From Saprospiraceae bacterium (GTDB lineage: Bacteria > Bacteroidota > Bacteroidia > Chitinophagales > Saprospiraceae), in contig JABDJE010000050.1 of NCBI GenBank assembly GCA_013002625.1, positions 1 through 6,753 on the forward strand: a stretch of DNA of 6,753 nucleotides. Reading direction: 5' to 3'. Positions 5,001 to 6,753 of the stretch are shown here, one piece after another. The translations under genes and the position numbers were made by a program. How positions within the stretch are numbered: the first letter of the stretch is position 1; each line of letters opens with the position of its first letter. The notes beneath the pieces are model-generated. The model was not told the DNA's origin. It ran no database searches and saw only the letters and a program-made list of their open reading frames with translations.

Positions 5001-6753
5001 TGACTTATATCGGGACGTATGGTAATTCTAATTACTACATGAAAACCGATGGTGATCTACAATATTGGGATGCTGTCAATTTTGTTAATGCCAGAGGTGG
5101 AAATTTACCGAAGGTGGAAACACAAGGGGAAAATGATTGGATCGCCAATCAGATATCTGGTAGCATCTGGTTAGGCTTATCAGACCAGGGACACCAAGGA
5201 ACGTGGAAATGGTATGATGGCGAAGAAGCCATTTATACCAACTGGAAATCAGGAGAACCTAGTGGAAACTCCGGAGAAGATTTTGCTAGAATGATGGCAA
5301 ATGGCGAATGGACAGATAGGGAAGAAACCCAATATTATTGGGTAATCATGGAAAAAGAATGCAACTCCGGTGGAGGGGGAGGTAATAATAATGATGTATC
5401 CTATTTATGGACACCAGGTAATTACACAACACCTTCAATTACCGTCAGCCCTACAAACACAACAACATATACTGTACAAGTCACAGGTTGTGATGGATGT
5501 ACCGATTCTGATCAAGTTACAGTAACTGTAGATGGAGGAATCGTTTGTCCTGTAGATGTGACGATAAATTGTGACCAAAGTTCTGACCCAAGTAATACAG
5601 GTTATCCAACTATTACTTGTGATCCTGATGCGATATTAACCTATGAAGATTCAGACAATGGCATGTGTCCTCTTGTGCGTACCAGGACATGGACTGCCAC
5701 GGTCACAAGAATAATTGAAGATCCATGTGTGCCTCATGAAATGGCACATTGGAATTTTACCAACGCTTACGCGAAATGCAGCAATGGACAAGAACCATTG
5801 GACGGCTCAGGATTAGCGCCTACCAATACCTCATCTATGAATTGTAATAATTTTAATATTACAAATGTCACTAATCAAGATGGAAGTTCTTGTGTACAAG
5901 GGGCCTTTGGATCTGCAGAATCTGCAGTTTGCGTATCAGCATCACCAGAAACCTATTTCAATAATAATGATGATGATGCCATCATGTTTACCATTGATTT
6001 TGGTGCACAGGATGAAGGTATGCTCGATAAGATCACATTCTATGAGCGTGTCGATTCGCATAATGAGAATTTTGGTAATGTGGATTACGCTCAGAATTTT
6101 GGAGTCCGTGTCTTGAAAGATGGTGTGGAGATTTATAAAAGTACAGGCCATGCTACTAGCTTTAGGGACTGGGTTCAGCACACTTTTGATTTTAGCGCAG
6201 ACACTGATTTTGAATATGCAGGAGCGACCACCTTCAAATTTGAAATCCTGGGCTATAATCCGACTTCAAATGGGCATAATAAGAAAGTTTGGGAATTTGA
6301 TGAGTTGAAAGTATTTGGATGCTGTGGTACAATGGTAAGTAATGAAACACAGGAGTTTACTTGTACACAGATGATTACAATTAATGATACGGAAACACCA
6401 CAAATTTTCAATGTACCCGCTGACATCACAGTATCCTGTCAGGATGATGTACCTTCTGTACCTACAGATGTCGTAGCATCAGATAACTGTGCCTTTTATA
6501 CAGAATTTACAGAGACAACGGCTGGAAATATTCCATGTGATTATACTGTAACCAGAACATGGACAGCAACAGATGACTGTAACAATTCTGTCAGCAAAAC
6601 ACAAGTCATCACCGTGCGTGATGATACACCACCAACAGCAAGTGTACCGAGTAGTATCAATGTAGAGTGTTTTAGTGATATTCCAAATCCGGACACAAAA
6701 GTAATTACAGATGAAACCGATGATTGCGATCCTAATCCTATAGTGAGTTGGGT
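1916..6753 (+). CDS. Giant secreted multidomain adhesin-like protein with C-type lectin, PKD/Ig-like and HYR-like domains, 3' end outside window
   Basis: One frame stays open for 1612 codons from ATG 1916 to the window end; an in-frame TAA at 1892-1894 precedes it and 1916 is the first ATG. Domain order by residue: signal region 1-51; Cys-rich domain copy A 52-216; propeller-like units 224-462; PPPPG linker 466-470; beta-rich region 471-709; beta-sandwich with ENNAPYTF 710-827; first half of a PKD/Ig-like domain 835-860; Cys-rich domain copy B 861-1015; C-type lectin-like domain 1029-1149; second half of the PKD/Ig-like domain 1161-1205; HYR-like domain 1211-1271 continued at 1483-1496 and split by a jelly-roll-like insert 1272-1469; HYR-like repeat 1497-1573; start of another from 1574. 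The composition (Cys, Asn, Thr, Gly, Ser) is that of a disulphide-bonded extracellular beta protein. Likely role: surface adhesin or glycan/glycoprotein binder. Type IX secretion is expected from the style, but the C-terminal signal is not in view. I do not recognise a named gene. Confidence 0.93.
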   Translation, partial: MRKLNTLTPNPSVETDNYCCFIPDNFSKLFRLSTMIIFLIVGMMSSLSSQSCCERTVGNTDHCSNSNVYSIYLSSSSGNIHLNGSQLSWIECTDGTATLSGVASGNNGSYSEEISFSFNFGGKTSSPPSGSPNSHSCLNPSTSGWNYYTSYSGTITTLQGGTIYVSDSGPAFQVGNGANVTSSTLDFGASGWFDVTSGGNGFYNNGDINIMLGSTCSSMSLETCYAIAQQSSGKLYEWDVFGNVSFVGTLGVTEVETMSLSGDCNSMYAANGADIGTVNMNTGVFTSCGSLSSGTGSKGTIYFNDVDGMAIDNTTGYIWGVERESGNDLLLVINPSTCDIVEDYFGAGVDYVELSGAFSDVDDLAFNPCTGELYGVSTVSSSSTNDVIVKINQATGSMTIVATLNECDIEGLTFNENCELFGSTGTSACQVDGSLYKIDIASETAVYISSFPYTDVEALVCCVAAPPPPGDVPDEWDFIGCEETECVDIIGSGIKYNLPKTLNIPNAGNVTQIIAEATWDGSNAPSQITFSTSSQSLNVNRIAMDNNGCNPGYYYRALLDPASSVTVSGTNSSNAESFILYVFRDDNQFDGSSCSGSFSHQCIYKATYCEDFNLPTENGPKTIDLTVPLSEITNDGRVAYVTATACGTSETVTINNYNQGNSLNIVEFSLNGVAGNCTTLQLCVESPNTNGQSLYLSGAIKVEQQCQDCDGQITALKIYDAATDAPAPGIPSLTNGTNIPLSNLPDDYYIVAEVNGNYTSVLLDVNGTTQNCENNAPYTFPNGAENDPDGSWNGGVGSYTITADAFSADGCAAGTACETLVVNFDITQDCTDFYVDAGPDVTICEDEMVTLSAMVNGATECDCCVREVSNTDHCNNSNNYVLWLDGVHYTGNNDLTWEECGDGSATLTGTAYNGGTTFEIDITYSGYATTPPSGSPKNNNCTSTNATGWVYYTNMSGTLTSGSTTYTLSRRGPAFQIGDGANITTTGFGASGWFDATNGGTSLNGDINIVLTQSCASGTSCASENIPDMTYIGTYGNSNYYMKTDGDLQYWDAVNFVNARGGNLPKVETQGENDWIANQISGSIWLGLSDQGHQGTWKWYDGEEAIYTNWKSGEPSGNSGEDFARMMANGEWTDREETQYYWVIMEKECNSGGGGGNNNDVSYLWTPGNYTTPSITVSPTNTTTYTVQVTGCDGCTDSDQVTVTVDGGIVCPVDVTINCDQSSDPSNTGYPTITCDPDAILTYEDSDNGMCPLVRTRTWTATVTRIIEDPCVPHEMAHWNFTNAYAKCSNGQEPLDGSGLAPTNTSSMNCNNFNITNVTNQDGSSCVQGAFGSAESAVCVSASPETYFNNNDDDAIMFTIDFGAQDEGMLDKITFYERVDSHNENFGNVDYAQNFGVRVLKDGVEIYKSTGHATSFRDWVQHTFDFSADTDFEYAGATTFKFEILGYNPTSNGHNKKVWEFDELKVFGCCGTMVSNETQEFTCTQMITINDTETPQIFNVPADITVSCQDDVPSVPTDVVASDNCAFYTEFTETTAGNIPCDYTVTRTWTATDDCNNSVSKTQVITVRDDTPPTASVPSSINVECFSDIPNPDTKVITDETDDCDPNPIVSW
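2069..2563 (+). repeat. Cys-rich NTDHC domain, copy A (residues 52-216)
   Basis: About 165 residues, first domain of the mature protein. Landmarks shared with copy B at 4496-4960 are: CC.R.V.NTDHC.NSN near the start; a W.EC.DG.ATL.G segment; PPSGSP; GW.YYT..SGT; GPAFQ.G.GAN.T; FGASGWFD.T.GG; and GDINI.L...C at the end. At least five cysteines are at matching positions, which suggests conserved disulphides. The pattern of short strands and Asn/Gly turns indicates a beta-sandwich. I do not recognise it as a named family. This copy stands alone between the signal peptide and the propeller-like region. Confidence 0.8.
2585..3301 (+). repeat. Beta-propeller-like repeat region, about five units (residues 224-462)
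   Basis: Five units can be read, each with an aromatic/Gly segment (CYAIA, SMYAA, YIWGV, ELYGV, ELFGS), an I/V-K/N-I strand (KLYEWD, GTVNMNTG, LLLVINPSTC, IVKINQATG, LYKIDIASET), a short V..L strand and a D(I/V)(E/D).L.F turn (VETMSL, VDGMAID, VDDLAFN, IEGLTFN, VEALVC). This is the logic of the 'read-out' propellers (NHL/DUF4394-like) seen in secreted Bacteroidota proteins. The usual role is protein or ligand binding. Five visible units would be few for a closed propeller, so one blade may be degenerate or the count may be off by one. The region ends at a CysCys pair and runs into a PPPPG linker (3311-3325). Confidence 0.6.
3326..4042 (+). other. Beta-rich region, probably two sandwich domains (residues 471-709)
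   Basis: The first part (from about residue 495) has alternating strands: NLPKTLNIPNAGNVTQIIAE, ITFSTSSQSL, YYYRALLDPASSVTVSG, and AESFILYVFRDD. The second (from residue 613) begins NLPTENGPKTIDLTVPLSEI and continues VAYVTATACGTSETVTINNY, VEFSLNGVAGNCTTLQLCVE and LYLSGAIKVEQQC. I recall this pair, with the phrase 'GP..I.LTVP..E...DGR', in other large Saprospiraceae-type proteins, but cannot name a family. No catalytic motif is visible; a structural or binding role is likely. Confidence 0.5.
4043..4396 (+). other. Beta-sandwich domain with EN..PY motif (residues 710-827)
   Basis: The sequence runs ITALKIYDAATDAPAP, then NGTNIPLSNLPDDYYIVAEV, SVLLDVNG, ENNAPYTFPNG, SYTITADAFSADGCAAGT and LVVNFDIT. 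This is the recurring roughly 110-residue module in secreted Bacteroidota proteins with the order 'L.L.dA.td..i', 'V.f.lnG', 'EN.aPY...g', 'G.ytl.A..ys..g..G' and 'v.F.v'. Its role in those proteins is not established to my knowledge; it is usually found beside carbohydrate- or adhesion-related modules. Confidence 0.6.
4418..4495 (+). other. PKD/Ig-like domain, first half (residues 835-860)
   Basis: VDAGPDVTICEDEMVTLSAM is the classic opening of Bacteroidota PKD/Ig-like domains ('aGpD.tIC.G..vtLsA'). The expected continuation ('Y.WsPg...tssitvsPt.TttYtvtVt') does not follow but reappears 300 residues later at 5396-5530. The domain is therefore split by inserted modules. Confidence 0.8.
4496..4960 (+). 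repeat. Cys-rich NTDHC domain, copy B (residues 861-1015)
   Basis: Second copy of the domain at 2069-2563, slightly shorter and diverged. It keeps CC.R.V.NTDHC.NSN, W.EC.DG.ATLTG, PPSGSP, GW.YYT..SGT, GPAFQ.G.GAN.T, FGASGWFD.T.GG and GDINI.L...C. The most variable part is the stretch between ATL and PPSGSP. Unlike copy A it lies inside the loop of a PKD/Ig-like domain and directly precedes the C-type lectin-like domain, joined by a short Cys/Ser/Gly linker. Confidence 0.8.
5000..5362 (+). other. C-type lectin-like domain (residues 1029-1149)
   Basis: The domain is recognised from the helix segment YWDAVNFVNARGGNLPKVET followed by ENDWI, the WLGLSDQG core (Trp1085), GTWKWYDGEEAIYTNWKSGE, then EPS (1114-1116), GED (1120-1122), GEWTD (Trp1132 to Asp1134) and a final EKEC (Cys1149). 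These align with WIGL, EPN, ED and WND of Ca-dependent lectins such as mannose-binding protein. Glu1114, Glu1121, Asp1122 and Asp1134 keep acidic Ca ligands, but both ligand asparagines are changed (EPN to EPS, WND to WTD). Three of the four usual cysteines are missing ('NFV' for 'xFC', 'EDF' for 'EDC'). It may bind a glycan through a modified Ca site or bind protein. A Gly-rich linker (from about 5367) follows. Confidence 0.85.
5396..5530 (+). other. PKD/Ig-like domain, second half (residues 1161-1205)
   Basis: The strands VSYLWTPGNYTTPSITVSPT, TTTYTVQVTGCDGCTDSDQV and TVTV are the standard end of the domain begun at 4418-4495. The half starts right after a GGGGGNNND-type linker that closes the inserted block. 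Confidence 0.8.
5546..5728 (+). repeat. HYR-like repeat 1, first part (residues 1211-1271)
   Basis: CPVDVTINC, then NTGYPTITCDPDAILTYEDS and CPLVRTRTWTATV correspond to the HYR-like pattern 'P.dvtv.Cd...TG.pt..dncd..p.vty.d....C...ytitRtWtAtD.cGN'. In place of 'DACGN..' the sequence runs into TRIIEDPC and then the insert. The last strand (TQMITINDTETPQ) appears only at 6362-6403. Confidence 0.7.
5729..6322 (+). other. Jelly-roll-like module inserted in HYR repeat 1 (residues 1272-1469)
   Basis: About 195 residues. It starts MAHWNFTNAY, continues with Cys/Asn-rich GSGLAPTN and CNNFNITNVT segments, then the core strands AIMFTIDFGAQDEGMLDKIT, FGVRVLKDGVEIYKSTG, DWVQHTFDFSADTDFEY, TTFKFEILGYNPTS and VWEFDELKVFGC. 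Strands of this type ending in 'W.iDdl.v.G' resemble LamG/CBM-like jelly rolls and PEP-type extracellular sandwiches, so glycan or surface binding is a reasonable guess. The Asn-Asp run (NNNDDD, about 5958-5978, coded by AAT and GAT triplets) could be a Ca-binding loop. I do not recognise a specific family. Confidence 0.55.
6362..6403 (+). repeat. HYR-like repeat 1, last strand (residues 1483-1496)
   Basis: CTQMITINDTETPQ matches the usual closing strand 'C.Q.ItV.DtTaP' of HYR-like repeats and joins directly to the next repeat. It completes the domain interrupted at 5728. The stretch between the insert and this strand (GCCGTMVSNETQEF) carries a further CysCys. Confidence 0.65.
6404..6634 (+). 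repeat. HYR-like repeat 2, complete (residues 1497-1573)
   Basis: About 77 residues: IFNVPADITVSCQDDVPSVP, VVASDNCAFYTEFTETT, CDYTVTRTWTATDDCNNSVS, KTQVITVRDDTPP. This is the canonical uninterrupted form, and comparing it with repeat 1 shows exactly where the latter is split. Such repeats act as stalk or spacer in bacterial surface proteins. Confidence 0.75.
6635..6753 (+). repeat. HYR-like repeat 3, cut by window end (from residue 1574)
   Basis: TASVPSSINVECFSDIPNPD and DDCDPNPIVSWV repeat the opening of HYR repeat 2. The reading frame continues past the last base, so further repeats and a C-terminal sorting domain are expected beyond the window. Confidence 0.7.

Noticed and set aside
5000..5362. 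The C-type lectin-like domain as the target of a diversity-generating retroelement
   Set aside because: Retroelement targets are usually the C-terminal end of a protein with a nearby template repeat and reverse transcriptase. Here the domain is internal, no near-repeat of it is visible in the window, and no reverse transcriptase is present.
5958..5978. AAT/GAT triplet run as a phase-variation microsatellite
   Set aside because: Only three AAT plus three or so GAT units in frame; length changes by triplets would not switch the frame, and the run is too short to be clearly unstable.
5865..6308. Short open frames in other phases and on the - strand
   Set aside because: They overlap the jelly-roll-like part of the giant gene; their translations (runs of Ile/Met from ATG/ATT repeats) are shadow products of AAT/GAT codons.

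Overview
The window looks like a chromosomal piece of a Bacteroidota genome, most likely a marine or environmental Saprospiraceae/Lewinella-type organism. The signs are moderate to low GC, signal peptides ending in a Ser/Ala-Gln type of site, no Shine-Dalgarno sequences in front of starts, an M49-like metallopeptidase of the kind common in that phylum, and a giant Cys/Asn/Thr/Gly-rich secreted protein built from PKD/Ig-like and HYR-like domains. The lineage is inferred from domain style, not proven. All genes are on the + strand.

Layout. Positions 2-718 are the 3' part of an M49 (dipeptidyl-peptidase III-like) zinc hydrolase with a HEVAH zinc site and an EEGKAD third-ligand motif. Only 24 bp later, 743-1228 encodes a small secreted or membrane-associated glycine-rich protein of unknown function, probably in the same transcript. 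A weak terminator-like hairpin (1255-1273) follows. Next is a 687-bp stretch without a credible gene (1229-1915). It holds a TAGGTAT direct repeat with an embedded inverted repeat, a 31-bp pure A/T tract and several hairpins, one of them with perfect 10-bp arms. It is probably the promoter region and long leader of the next gene.

From 1916 to the end of the window (and beyond) runs one uninterrupted reading frame of at least 1612 codons, a giant multidomain surface protein. The order is: long signal peptide; a Cys-rich domain (copy A); about five beta-propeller-like units; a Pro linker; a beta-rich region; an 'EN..PY' beta-sandwich; the first strands of a PKD/Ig-like domain; a second copy of the Cys-rich domain (copy B); a C-type lectin-like domain; the remaining strands of the PKD/Ig-like domain; the first part of a HYR-like domain; an inserted jelly-roll-like module; the end of that HYR domain; a complete HYR-like repeat; and the start of another. 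The most interesting point is that two scaffold domains are each split by whole inserted modules, so the putative ligand-binding units sit as loops on a beta-sandwich stalk. The protein is likely an adhesin or carbohydrate/glycoprotein-binding surface protein, probably a type IX secretion cargo, although the C-terminal sorting domain that would show this lies outside the window. The first two genes show no evident functional link to it.
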